A DNA stretch of 64,000 nucleotides from assembly GCA_024305405.1 (NCBI GenBank), contig JAKNDB010000107.1:2480001-2544000 (forward strand), written 5' to 3'. The translations under genes were made by a program, and so were the position numbers. The notes under the pieces were generated by a model, which saw only the letters and a program-made list of their open reading frames with translations, did not search any database and was not told the origin of the DNA. Position 1 is the first letter of the stretch; every line of letters starts with the position of its first letter. Origin of the DNA: Dirofilaria immitis. Lineage: Eukaryota > Nematoda > Chromadorea > Rhabditida > Onchocercidae. Positions 52,401-63,866 of this stretch are shown here, piece after piece.

Positions 52401-52695
52401 TTCCGTATATATTTAGCTTAAAATAGTTTTAAATATTTGTAAATATATTACTATTTTCTTTTATTTCTATCAATTATATTATAAATAATTGATAAATGAT
52501 AAAGTGATAATACAAACCATTCTGATTCACAATGCAAAATAATTTACTGGATGGATTTAATGGTTTAACAGAATGTAAAAATACCGATTTTACGCAAAAA
52601 TCAGCATCAGCAGAAATACAGGAGATAAGGAGAAGGAAAATGATAGAAACGATATCAGCAGTTGTCAACATCATCATCATCATCATCATCATCAT
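49470..52695 (-). CDS. tctn: Tectonic family protein (ciliary transition-zone component)
   Basis: Tectonics are secreted or membrane-tethered glycoproteins of the MKS/B9 module at the transition zone of cilia; in nematodes this means ciliated sensory neurons. Eight exons fit in phase with no indel: 52518-52695, about 52061-52152, 51839-51935, 51527-51650, 50969-51078, 50440-50748, 50007-50144 and 49470-49767. The protein is about 445 residues, shorter than vertebrate tectonics. A signal peptide follows the start (IVSIIFLLLISCISADA). Family features are FEYPAAIFSDRCTGTAPL, HYANITNQSYS with N-glycosylation sequons, VNIRFGIQINTACRLR followed by TTCAQLLTQIQYLLDKWNSI, and the C-terminal FVDHTAAPVQLF then LPPDFFYPFF, which matches the conserved DFF(F/Y)PF end. 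The ATG lies in a run of consecutive ATG codons, so several starts are possible. It is divergent from the duplicated SCYL2 fragment. Confidence 0.82.
52663..52695. repeat. (ATG)n/(CAT)n microsatellite at the tectonic start
   Basis: Nine consecutive ATG codons on the minus strand, interrupted upstream by AATAATG. Each unit is a possible initiation codon for the tectonic frame, so repeat-length change alters only the number of leading Met residues. Confidence 0.85.
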
Positions 52696-52729
52696 TATTC
52701 TACGTTGCCATAGACGACGGTATCGATGA

Positions 52730-53015
52730 TATTATTTACTTGGCCAATATGGCACATATGCATATATTCTCAATCGATTATCAGCCTTACTTGGATATTA
52801 ACCATTATCAGTTATTTCAATGCATAAAAAGAGAATTTTGATAAACAACATGTATAAACATAATAATTGCAGCGTAATTGAAATGAGTATGATTCGGGAA
52901 ATTAATGATAAGTGATTGGAATTAGAGGTTAATCAATGATAATTAATTTCTCGATCAAACGTATATTTTATAGTCTTTTTATTTTAGATTTATTCGTTCT
53001 GTATGTAATAACAAT
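52730..53015. promoter_or_regulatory. Upstream region of tectonic, abutting the duplicated SCYL2 segment
   Basis: About 290 bp between the tectonic start and the right duplication arm. It must hold the tectonic promoter and could also drive plus-strand transcription into the SCYL2 fragment. No core promoter element is recognisable. Confidence 0.35.
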
Positions 53016-55748
53016 AGCAAATCATTTTTATTATTGAATTTATTTGACACATATTTACATTAAGCCTTAACATGTCGAAAGTATTCTTTATTTCCATCTT
53101 AATAATATTTTAGAACTTATTAAGCCTTGCTGATAAGAAACGATTAGCTGCCGAACGCGAGCAGAATCTACGGTTACGCAGCCAACCGAACATTTTACAA
53201 CCGATCAATGCAAGAGCAAGTACAAATAATGGTCAATCTACAAATTATAATTCCTTATGGCCAGATCCATTTGAACCGGAACCGCATAATCCATCGAAAT
53301 CATTTATACTTCCAAGCCAACCTAAAAGTTCTGCCTCCTTTCGGCAAGATCCATTTGAAACAAAATCAGACAACTTATTGGAGTCATTTATACTTCCAAA
53401 TCAATCTACAAGTAACAGTCCTTTTGGCCAGATTCATCCGGGACTGAACCAAACAGCTTATTAACATCATTTATGATTCAAAATCAACCCACGAATATTA
53501 ATTCCCTTTGGCCTGATCCATTTAAAACGGAACCAGATAAATCATCGGCATCATTTCTACTTAAACCAGCATTTAATGAAATCATTTTACCCAGTCCACC
53601 AGCTGTACAAAATTCAGTGACTAGGAGTAGTTTAAGTGAACAAAAAAACTAACAAATCGAACAACAAATGTATCATTAAATGAATCAAATCAGAAGATCA
53701 ATATGTCTGCTTTGGATGATATTGTTTGTTTTCCAACTAAGCTTAATACTAAAAATAACTTTTCATTGAATTCTAAGCATCAAACAAAATAATTTAATAA
53801 TAACATATTTTGTGATATTTTGGGATGAAACAATCATTATAGGTACTTAACATTTTTATAGTAAATGACTTCAGAAATATTTTTGTGATTTTTATATATT
53901 CGATTATTTGCATAACTGATATTATCACTTTTCATCCTTTATGATATGTTAATCATTTTTCTATTAAATCAAAATTATGCGTTCTTTTTTTATTTTCTTT
54001 GATATGTTAGAAGAAGAAAGGAAGTGATTTTATGATAATTTGATAAATTTCATTTGCTTTCATTTTTTTGATAATATTAAGCAAATTTGCGGATTCAATC
54101 GGTATAGTTATCTATATATTGTAATTTCGCATTTTATTGTTTATTTCAGCATTTCATTTATTTCGGGTTTATCCAATCTCATTTATTAATTTAACTTTTG
54201 TATATATAAATATTCTCTAATCTATTAGAGTTATATGTATAATTCATTTATCATTATGCTACTCTCTTTATTTATACGTATATTTAATTTTTATAGCTAA
54301 AGATAAGAATAAAAATGCTTTCATCTACTGATACTATCTAATCATTCATATCATTATGTGATATGATGGGAATTAAAGATAAAAATAAAAGGTTGGATAA
54401 TGTTGATATCTAATTTTGAGAGAAATATATACGTTTGTTTTGAATCATTAAAATATATAAATGATAATTGATAATTCAATTACATTTTGTATATTTCAAT
54501 ATGTCTTAGTAACAAATGCAAAAATTTATTTTGCCTTTTAATATATCTAAGAAAATATCGTCGATATAAATATATGTATACATTCATTATGATATATGAA
54601 ATGTTTATTCGATATGAAAGAAGCCTAGTGATTGAATTGGCCAACAATTGCTCATTAATCAAGTTTTTCACCAAAGACTAGGCCAGAAAAGCATCAAACA
54701 GAAACTGTTAGTGGACTAGCATTAAAGACTTTTTGTATATTACCTGTATTTTATTAAAAATTCTTTTATTAATGAACTATGAATCATTGATAATATTGAA
54801 ATGCTTTAAATGGAAATTACAATGTGACATATATTCTCTATTCATTTTCTATACGCTTAAAATGTGATCATATCATATTATCTCTTCTTTCATATGCTGA
54901 TAATACACCGTGATATTCGGTATACGTGAAGTATATTCTGGAAGCGTTTAATAGTATAAATGATATTTTTCGGTGATAATTCTTCAGTGTACATATTAGA
55001 AATCAAATAAACGGTTGTTTGGCTTTCTGATTTCATTCTATTGCACTGATAACGATTACAACATCTGATAGATTAAATAAAGTAATAGATATTATCTTAT
55101 CAGTCAACACTTTTACCATTGATATTCTTTGTTTTCCAAAGAAATTCGTAGAATAATCAATGAATTTTATTTTTTAATTATCGAAGTTTCATTTTTATTA
55201 CTAAAAAGTTTGGAAAAATTGTGTGAATATTTTTAGTATTTCAATTTTTTGTAATTTAAAGAATTAATTGGAAGTGAGAGAGTAAAAATTTTCTATATGA
55301 AATGTACAAATGCTAAAAGATCATAATTAGTTCTTTAGTATTGGCTGATTTTTTAGAAGTAAAAAGATAATGCTGATAAGAAGACTGATAAAGATAATGC
55401 TATAACTGATACTGAATATATCCTCATGTAAAGATAAATTAAATTTATTATTATTACTTCCGTAAGATTAATCAGTTATGACAATGTTGCTTCTTATTTG
55501 CGTAGAAGGCTTAATAATTAATAATTGTCACAGAAGGAGAAATAATCTTTTTTTTCGGTACATTGAAAGAATGTAATTATTGATCAGCGCATCCTTCCAA
55601 GTTGTATTAAAGTTGTATTGTTATTGATTAAAATTCATTTCTTTACTATGCTTCATTTTCTCATTTGAATTGTGACATGACATGACCTATCTCATTTGAA
55701 CTGTGACATGACATGACCTATGTTTCATTTCGAATTAATATAATATTC
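53016..55748. repeat. Right arm of the 2.7-kb inverted duplication (partner 5838-8577)
   Basis: This is the reverse complement of 5838-8577 with scattered substitutions and short indels. Identity is roughly 97% in the stretches compared by eye, for example four differences in about 120 bases near 55530-55650. It starts inside what was the last SCYL2 intron, carries the terminal exon, then about 2 kb of former intergenic DNA, and ends with the tandem TGACATGACATGACCTAT units near 55670-55722. Beyond 55748 and before 53016 the flanks are unrelated. The exon-containing end faces tectonic. Confidence 0.93.
53114..53792 (+). pseudogene. Duplicated 3'-terminal exon fragment of SCYL2
   Basis: Carries the last-intron acceptor (AATATTTTAG ending 53113) and the whole terminal exon, starting NLLSLADKKRLAAEREQN, but none of the upstream fourteen exons, so it cannot make SCYL2. 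It encodes the same DPF-containing repeats (WPDPFEPEP, QDPFETKS) and the same MSALDDIVCFP end as the parent. The two frame breaks in the parent tail, one base missing before CCTTTTGGCC and an A7 run at 53642-53648, are present here too, so they predate the duplication or arise from the same systematic error. In this copy several codons differ (e.g. AGT for AAT before AACAGTCC). It is not expected to be translated unless fused to an upstream exon. Confidence 0.88.
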
Positions 55749-56174
55749 ATATAAATATGATGAAAATAAATTTTATAGAATTAAGCCGCAAGAATTTGTC
55801 AACGCTTGTCAAGCTTTGCAAAATTTCATAATTCAGACTGTAAATTCTTATAATTCAGGCCGCTTTACCAATTCGAACATTTCAAATTAAATTATCATAT
55901 TCAGTAATTATAAGCGCATATCAGTCTTTTCTCTTGGCTTGATATAAACATTGAAAATTATTTGTTAATTAACAGAATCTTTGCATTCGAAAATAATATT
56001 GATTTTATGTCTTAATTTGAACAGAATCATTTTAGGTGTTCATTAGTCTTACATTTATCATATTGATATGATATTGTAGAATAGATCGAATCTGTGATTA
56101 ATAAAAGATAAAGAAAAGAGAAAAGGAAAGTGAGAAAAGAGTACGGTAATAAGGTTGCAAAATAATTTCGATAT
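55749..56174. other. Upstream region of the TTBK-like kinase
   Basis: 426 bp of AT-rich DNA between the duplication end and the kinase ATG. It contains a GA-rich purine tract at about 56105-56140. No promoter element can be assigned. Confidence 0.4.
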
Positions 56175-59100
56175 ATGGACGCTGTTGTGAAGTCATCACA
56201 ATCAGAAGCTGTGAAAAAAGTATTACCAATTAATGAGAAAAAGAAAACTTACTTGAATCATGAAGATCGAATTCTCCAAAAAATGGAGCGCAAACTTGCC
56301 ACTTATCAGGTTGCACTGATAATAATATTGTAAAATATCACTTATAAAATATTATATAGATATATAAGATATAATGTTAGTATATATTTCAAAAATTGAA
56401 ACAAATTACAGAAGAGACGGGATATCAGATGATAAAAAAATGTTTTGATGAATTGATTAATTTGATAATTAATTGGCATAAAAACGTTAAGCAATTATAT
56501 GAGCAATATTTCATATAAATTTGAATAAATAATAACTTCTCGATAAATATAATATCATTTGAATTTTTAGCTAAGCTGTACCAGAATTGGAAAAGAGACT
56601 CGGAAAAGGATTCCAACGGAAAAATTAGCAAAGTCAAAATCCCAAAGAAATCAGCACACGCTAATGAAGCATGTGAAGTTATAGTATCATCTGATAAGAT
56701 TGTTATCATGCAATGTGAATTATAATCATAAACATTGTATATTGTAGGATGCAATGCAAGAAAATGAGGAGAAGCATGCACTTGCTGAACATTTGCGTTC
56801 CATTGCACCGTTTAATCGACGTTGGCAAGTTAGTCTTTCTATAAAATGCTTCTCTTCTTTGATAATAATTGAGAAAACTTTTTTCTACATATTTCTCTTA
56901 GGTAACAGAAACAATCAATGAAGGAACATATGGTGTAGTATTTGCAGTACGTGACGTAGAAACTGGCGTACACGGTGTTATCAAAGTTGCTAAATCGGTA
57001 GGCAATGATGCAGGCAATCAGGCCGCTGAATGGGAAGGTTTCGTGTTAGAAAAAATTTATAAAAATGTATCATTTCTATTTATGTTTGTTTCAAATTAAA
57101 AATTTGCATATTAGGTTTATAATTTAATTATACATTTTGCAAATTATACTTATAAACATAATAATAGCTAACATAAAGCAATATATCATTTCGAGACTGT
57201 GTCATATATCATCTCAAGAATGATGATAGCTAACATAAAGCAATATATCATTTCGAGACTGTGTCATATATCATCTCGAGAATGATTATAGTCAATAGAT
57301 AGATCATCGATTGATTTTCATATTTTTATTTGCTTCCATCTTGGTAAAAGAAGATTCATAAAAGATTTTAATTATTTTTAGGATAATTTTCTAGCAGTAA
57401 TTGCTAGAAAATTATTATTATATATGTATAAGATATTATAGAATCCAAATGCAAGTATCATTACGATTACTCGATAAAGGTATGCTTGCTGATCAAAATG
57501 GATTGGGAATGGAGTTTATGGTACTTGAAAAAGCAGAATTTGGAATTATAGAATGGCTTAATAAAGTAAATTATTTTTATCTGAAATTATCATTTAAATT
57601 TTACTTTTAAATGAAGTTCTATTGCTTAGCATTTGATTCAATTTCTAATTTAAATCTCAAACATTATGAATCTCAAGCATATAATATATATCATTCTCTT
57701 GATCTTTTGTTTTCTTCCATTAGTCTATTCTTCATTTTTATACATCATTCTTTTGATCTTTTGTTTTATATATCATTCTTTTGATCTTTTGTTTTCTTCC
57801 ATTAATCTATTCTTGATTTTTATACTTTGAAACTTTGAAAAGATGATTCTCGATTTTTAATGTAATGATGATATTTTCTTAGAAAGATGATTCCTTAACT
57901 AATACCAACTGTCTAATATTTATGATATAGCATTTTGAAGTGTTAAAACTTAATTTCTTAATTTTGATCGAAATAAATTAATAAAATATTTATTATTTTG
58001 TTTCTTAAATCATACCAAAAAATATTAAAAGAATTTTATAGTATGAAGGTATAGAACGGAAACTTGCTGTAACTCAAGCTATGCTTCAAATGTTGAAAAG
58101 GTTATGCATAATTTAAGTAATTAATTAGAAATTAATTATAATAATATTTAAAATTAAATAAATTATTTTAAAAGAAATTGGATTATAATCTTTTAATATA
58201 TTATATTTACAATTATAATATATTTTAGAATTATAATCTTTTATCTTAAAATTACTAAAAAACTATCAAATAAAAATATTGATAAAAATTAAATTTATAA
58301 GATATAAAATTTTATGTTATATAGGAATTATTTCATATAGGAATCTATGATATGCATCGAGAAGGCTTATTGCATCGTGATCTGAAACCGGATAATATGG
58401 GTATATTAAGTATCGATCAACCTTTTGTAGTATTATTTGATTTGGGTATGACAAGAATGTATACTAATGAAGATGGAGAAGTAGGCATTATGCTAATTAG
58501 TAAGAGAGGAAAAAAAATTATTTATTTAAAATACTAACTTTTGATATCTGAAATATAAAAGATGATAATGACAAATGATATTATTATAAACTTGACAATA
58601 CATGATATGATACTGATACTATATAAAGCTGGGATAATGTGACTTTAAAAAGAAATATTTGCATAATTTAGTGTCGAGTACCACGAACAACATGTGCATT
58701 TCGTGGTACTCCGGAATGGTCGAGTGGTTGGGCATCAAAAGGTCGAGAACAAAATCGCTTTGATGATCTGATCGCATGGTTGTACGTAGCTTGTGAACTT
58801 TATGATCCATCTCCTAATATTGCACAACCCTTACCTTGGACATATCGTCAAAGTGATCGAGTAAGTTTTATAGTATCATAATAGCCTGAAACAATGAAAG
58901 CTTCGAAGTATTTTCATTTCTTTTATTTATAAAAATTAAGTATACGTATTATGATAACAATAAATTCAAATAAATCTATATCAATTCAAATTTTAATTAT
59001 AAAATTATTTTTACAGATTTTAGCCTATCTAAAAACAGCCTATTGTCCGGCGGAAATTTTGTTACGACGAGCTCCACGACAATTTTATGAAATTAATGCA

Positions 59101-59408
59101 TATTTAATGACAGCGAATCGGAATTTAGTACCAAAATATAAATTTCTTGCTGATAAAGTGATGGAAGCAATCAATGAATTACAAATATCAGTGGATATAA
59201 AAGAAATTATTAAAAAATATTTTAATTTTAATCAACAATATCTCTCATTTTTTTAAATTATATAAATTTGAAACAAATAATTTTTGATAATATTTTTTTA
59301 TTTTAGAGGAAAAAAGAAAGTCAAAGAAGTGAAGATAGTAAAGAAAATAAATATAGCATAGTTAAATCAGATAGAAAAAGTCATGAAACAACAAGTGGAG
59401 AAATTTAA
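56175..59408 (+). CDS. Tau-tubulin-kinase/CK1-like protein kinase (nematode type, DLG); two apparent indels
   Basis: Exons: 56175-56309, 56571-56672, 56748-56827, 56902-57066, 57442-57565, 58042-58100, 58341-58480, 58672-58860, 59017-59190 and 59307-59408. After a basic ~80-residue N-terminal extension the kinase domain starts at VTETINEGTYGVVFAVRD (Gly-rich loop), with VIKVAK giving the ATP-binding Lys. LLHRDLKPDNMG is an intact catalytic loop. The magnesium motif is DLG (VLFDLGMTRMY) instead of DFG. GTPEWSSGWASKGREQNRFD and DDLIAWLYVACEL match the CK1/TTBK substrate-lobe signature. The C-terminal tail is Lys/Ser-rich (RKKESQRSEDSKENKYS). One extra base near 57463 separates NPNASII from RLLDKGML, and one extra A in 58096-58099 separates MLK from GIYDMHREG; without them the frame is continuous. 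Nematodes carry many such kinases, often germline or sperm expressed, so the precise orthologue is not assigned. Confidence 0.85.
57164..57287 (+). repeat. 62-bp tandem duplication in a kinase intron
   Basis: Two nearly identical 62-bp units starting ATAGCTAACATAAAGCAATA and ending CATCTC(A/G)AGAATGAT. It lies in the intron between 57066 and 57442. Confidence 0.93.
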
Positions 59409-61520
59409 AGTATTCGAAAAGAATAAACAATAAAATAAACAAAAGAAGAAATACGGAAGAATCGAATAGATAAGAAAATGATAAAATAATTGTTTACAAA
59501 TATTTTATCAATTAATATAATTTTAATTTTTTCATAATTGTTTTAATATTTTGATTAAGTATAAAATATTAACGAAGAAAAAATATTTGAACAATTATAT
59601 TTTCATCTTTCTTCTTTGTACTATCCATTTGTTTACTAACATTCATTATTTATTTACATATTTTGATTTTTACTTTTTTATAATTACCAAAATTATTTAT
59701 TAATTTTTGCTAATCAGATAGCTTCCAATTTTGATATGATTATTTGTATCCCATTTATCTATTAATTTTTATATGATATATATGAATAATATAAATTTTT
59801 CATTCTTATTCTTCGATTAAAAAAGAAAATTACTTTTAAGTGATAAATTGATAATAAAAGAGAGCAGAAATGATAAAGAAAGAATCAGATGATAATAAGG
59901 AATTTTTTTTTTATCAAATATAATAGCATCTAATTTTTGCTCATATCATTTTTTAATTTACCAAATAATTCGTTTAATTACATTTATATTAGATTTGCTA
60001 AAAGATTTTGTTGATAAATGAATTACAAATAAGTTTTATGAATGATAATACTGTTAAGCAAAGTAAGAATGAATAAAGATTAGAGAATGAAAATTTATGG
60101 ATCAGATCTTGTAATCACACAAAGGATATTATATCATCTGATACATACAACTTCTGCTGATATATACTAGGCTGAACTATACCATCGATATGCATACTAT
60201 CATCGTTTATTTTATCGTAGACGTCTTCGTCATTGAAAATCACATAAATAGTACCTAAATTAACGATATTGCAGTTTTACTGCAATTCAATGAATCATGA
60301 TTATTATGATAAATTCTGGAAAGAGTGATAAAATGATAAATCAAATCATTTCAAAAATACCGAAATTTATACCAAAGTATGAATTTGAAACTTTTCTGAA
60401 ATCCATTGAAGAAAAATGTTTCAGAATTGTTTACCATTTTATCTTAGCATAATTTGCTTAAGAAAATTAAAGGACAATATTTTAGAGATATTTTCTTAAA
60501 TTTCAATTTCATTTAGTCGAAGCTGGAAAAGTTTAATTTGAATTATATGAACTCAGAGTACTATATAAAAAGAATATTTAGACAAAATCGATGAATTACT
60601 AAAAAGTTTTAGAGATTAAAATCGGGAATTGAAATGAAGAATCAAGTATGAAGTTGTAGTTGAACTGCAATGCATTCAATTTTATAAAATCAATTTCTCT
60701 TTAAACCAGGAGAGCGTATTTAATAGAATTGAGCATGGTTTTTTTTTGAAGAATTGAAAATATAAAGTTAAACTTCGAGAAAAAACAAATTAAATTAAAA
60801 GAGCAATTTTGTCTTCTTCTTGCTTCTATATTATTTTCTTACCAAATATCATTCAGTACTAAATTACTCTCTTTTAACTTTACCTAATTTCGAGAATTCT
60901 GAAAATATTAAAAAGTAACGATGTCAAAAAAACTACATCGTAAGAGAGTTTTACAATTATTTAATAAAGCTTAAAGTTTCAGAATTGATTATTGATTAGT
61001 CCTTATATTTTTATCTTTTTGAAATCATGATAAACAACTCCTGAAATGTTGAAATGTTTTTCATTTCATAAGTTTTCAACAATCTTTTCAATACCTGGAA
61101 TATTAATTATTTTATTTACCTTCTCGTAATTAAATACCTAACCAATTTTTCATGATAACATAAAAAAATGTCCGAAAACTTGTTTTATTAGAAACAAAAA
61201 AAAAAATCAAATCATATACGAGAAAAAAAAACTATTGCTATTGTTGGGAATTACTTTTCTCTCTCTCTCTCTCTCTCTCTCCGAACTATCCATAATTTGT
61301 TATTCTATTATAAATTCTTAAATGTTCCACTAATTTTTACTTTTACTAAAATTACTTTTCTTTTTGCTTTCTCTTTTTATTGGAATGAATAAATTTTATT
61401 TTATTTAAAATTAATTATTACTTCAAGAAATATGCAAATTATAGAATTTTATGTTTTATGATATTTCTTTAATAGTATAATTATAATTAACATTTTTGAT
61501 TATAACAATTTTTTTTTTTA
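59409..61520. other. Intergenic AT-rich DNA
   Basis: Two kilobases between the kinase stop and the start of the modular secreted gene. It includes a (CT)n run at 61256-61281 just upstream of the latter. I find no open frame with coding character. Confidence 0.6.
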
Positions 61521-61523
61521 CAG
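61521..61523 (+). promoter_or_regulatory. Probable trans-splice acceptor of the Fn1-module gene
   Basis: A T-run followed by ACAG ends at 61523, 33 bases before the ATG at 61557, with no visible upstream exon. It is consistent with SL trans-splicing; this is inferred from position. Confidence 0.4.
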
Positions 61524-61556
61524 ATTTTTGATATTTTTGTTAAATTTATATTTATC

Positions 61557-63862
61557 ATGAAACTAAGCCTACTACTATTAACATTTATCAGTTTGTTTGC
61601 TACACTGGGAAATGCACAACGATCAATTATTTTATCACATTGCTTTGGTACGGGTACAAGAAATGTTAAATATGAAACTATCGCTAATAATATAATCGAT
61701 AATGATGGTAAATTTAATTTAACAATTAATATTTCTAATAAGGTTTATTTTTTAAAAAATAAAAATTAATATTTAATTTTTTTTTTTAAGAATAATTTTA
61801 GGTAATATTATTCCACAAACATCAAATAAAGATGGTTGTATTGATATTATGGGAAAAATACGACAGAATGGTGAAGAATATGAACGACAAAATGGTAAAT
61901 TCAAATATAAATGTATTAATGGAATCGAAACTATTACTGGTTAATTTTATTTATTTGTTTGTTTGTTTGTTTGTTTTTATAAAATATTAAAATATTATTT
62001 TATTTATTTATTTATTTGTTTATTTTTCATTAAAAAATAAATATTAAAAAGTAGAAAATAAAAAATCGATAAAAATTGCAAAAACGATAATATTTTAACA
62101 CTTCTTATAAATTATTATATCTTATGAATTATACGATTATATAAAATATAATTTTAGGTGTAATTTATATTATTTATAATTTAGTATATAATTATATTAC
62201 AATTAATTATTTCATTTCCATTTCAATTACTTTTAAAATCTCTTTATCTATTTAAAAAAAAAAAAATTTTGTTTAAGATTCGTTTAAAATCGAAGGAATA
62301 AAAGATATATTTAAGATTGTTAAAATAATTTCTGATAGCGATAATAGAATTAAATGCTATAAATAATTGATAATCAAAAATCATTTTAATGCTTAATGCA
62401 TAAGTTGCATTAATGAATAATGATGATAATATATCAAAACGATGATAATATATTACAAAATAATTCTATAAGATAATAAAATCTTTGATATTATTCATTG
62501 CATAATTCTCAAGATAAGCAATATTAATTAAAAATAGCATATTTGGTAAAAATTATTATTTATAAAAATTATAAGAAAAATTCAAAATAAAAAAGCAATT
62601 TAATTTATCAGTATACTAAAATAATCAAATTTGTTGCATAATTTTTGTTGTATTAATAAATTATATATTTGAAATTTAATATTATTTTAAAAATTATTGA
62701 TAATAGCAAGTGATAATATTTTTATTATAGCATGTATCGGATCCGATCGAACTGCTAAAACATTGATAAAAGTTGGTGATACATTTATTAAAGATGGATT
62801 TTTGGCATAAATGCACTTATCATGCAAATAACGAAACAGCGATTTATACAGAAGGTGAAAATTCTTTTTAAATAAATAATTAATTTCAGTAAATATTTAA
62901 CTTTAATTCTATATTTCTTTGTTTAATTTAATTTATCAATTTTTTTTTGGATTTCGAGATAAGATATATCATTCGTTTTGCAATTTCTTTTTTATCATAT
63001 ATCGTTTTGAGATATATTTGATAATACTATCATCTGCTTTTATTATAACTATAGAAAATGCTTGTAATGTGAATGGTAAATTATATCATATCAATGATGA
63101 AGTTCAATGTGAATTTATCATAATGAAATGCAATGAAAATGGTCTTAAAATAATTGGTAAAAGTTCAAATTAATTTTTAATCATTTCAATTGAAGCTGTT
63201 AAATGATTAACAAATCCCAGTATACATATATATATATATAGCATATTAAGGTTCAATCTTTTAAAATTAAAAAAATATTAGCTTATATTCAGGCTGTTAT
63301 TATATTGATGAAAATAAGATGAAAATAAATATGAAACCTAATACAACGGTTGAAATCAATGGTACTATGCATTATTGCGATGATAAAAATGATAATATCC
63401 GATACTACACAAAAGGTTTTAATATATTCATTTATTAAATTTAATATTTAAATTATAAAAATAGGTAACTATTTTTAATTAGTGTAAAATTTTAATTAAA
63501 TTTAATAAATAATATTATAGTAGTTGGATGCATGAAATATGGTATAAAATATAAGGAAGGCGAACAATTTGCAATAAATCATTTTCATTATGAATGTAAA
63601 AATGGAATGATTGATATTATTGGTAAAGTTTTATAAACAAATCTTTTCGATAAATAATAAAAAAAAAAAGACGAAGGAAACTTTTTCTTTGCAATTATAT
63701 ATTTATAAAAACTTTCAATTTGATAATTTATAATTGTATTTGAAAATTATGGCTTATCTAAAATTTAATATTAAATTTAGGTTGTTACATTGATGATATA
63801 AATCGAAAGATTAAAATTAATGATAGCATTATTGATAAGCATATGTTATATAGTTGTTATAT
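61557..63862 (+). CDS. Secreted cysteine-module protein, MIG-18/Fn1-like repeats (probably continues past the window); one apparent indel
   Basis: Exons: 61557-61707, 61802-61939, 62731-62854, 63055-63156, 63293-63415, 63521-63622 and 63781-63862. The N-terminus MKLSLLLLTFISLFATLGNA is a clear signal peptide. Each later exon encodes one short module with spaced cysteines and a pattern of the type GC-(Y)-ID..K.KIN....EIN...HY.C.....I..I; examples are CMKYGIKYKEGEQFAINHF then HYECKNGMIDII. All internal exons are bounded by phase-1 introns, as expected for exon-shuffled extracellular modules. This resembles the fibronectin type I-like repeats of nematode MIG-18 family proteins, which act in the extracellular matrix. 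In the third exon T5 at 62802-62806 is one base too long; four T would read through as KDGFWHKCTYHANNE. The last exon ends at ATGTAAGT: either a stop (ATG TAA, 63864-63866) or, more likely, a donor to exons beyond the window. Confidence 0.75.
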
Positions 63863-63866
63863 GTAA

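Noticed and set aside
52532..52729. Plus-strand open frame opposite the first tectonic exon
   Set aside because: The minus strand has the signal peptide and in-phase splicing; the plus frame includes a poly-Ile run from the microsatellite.
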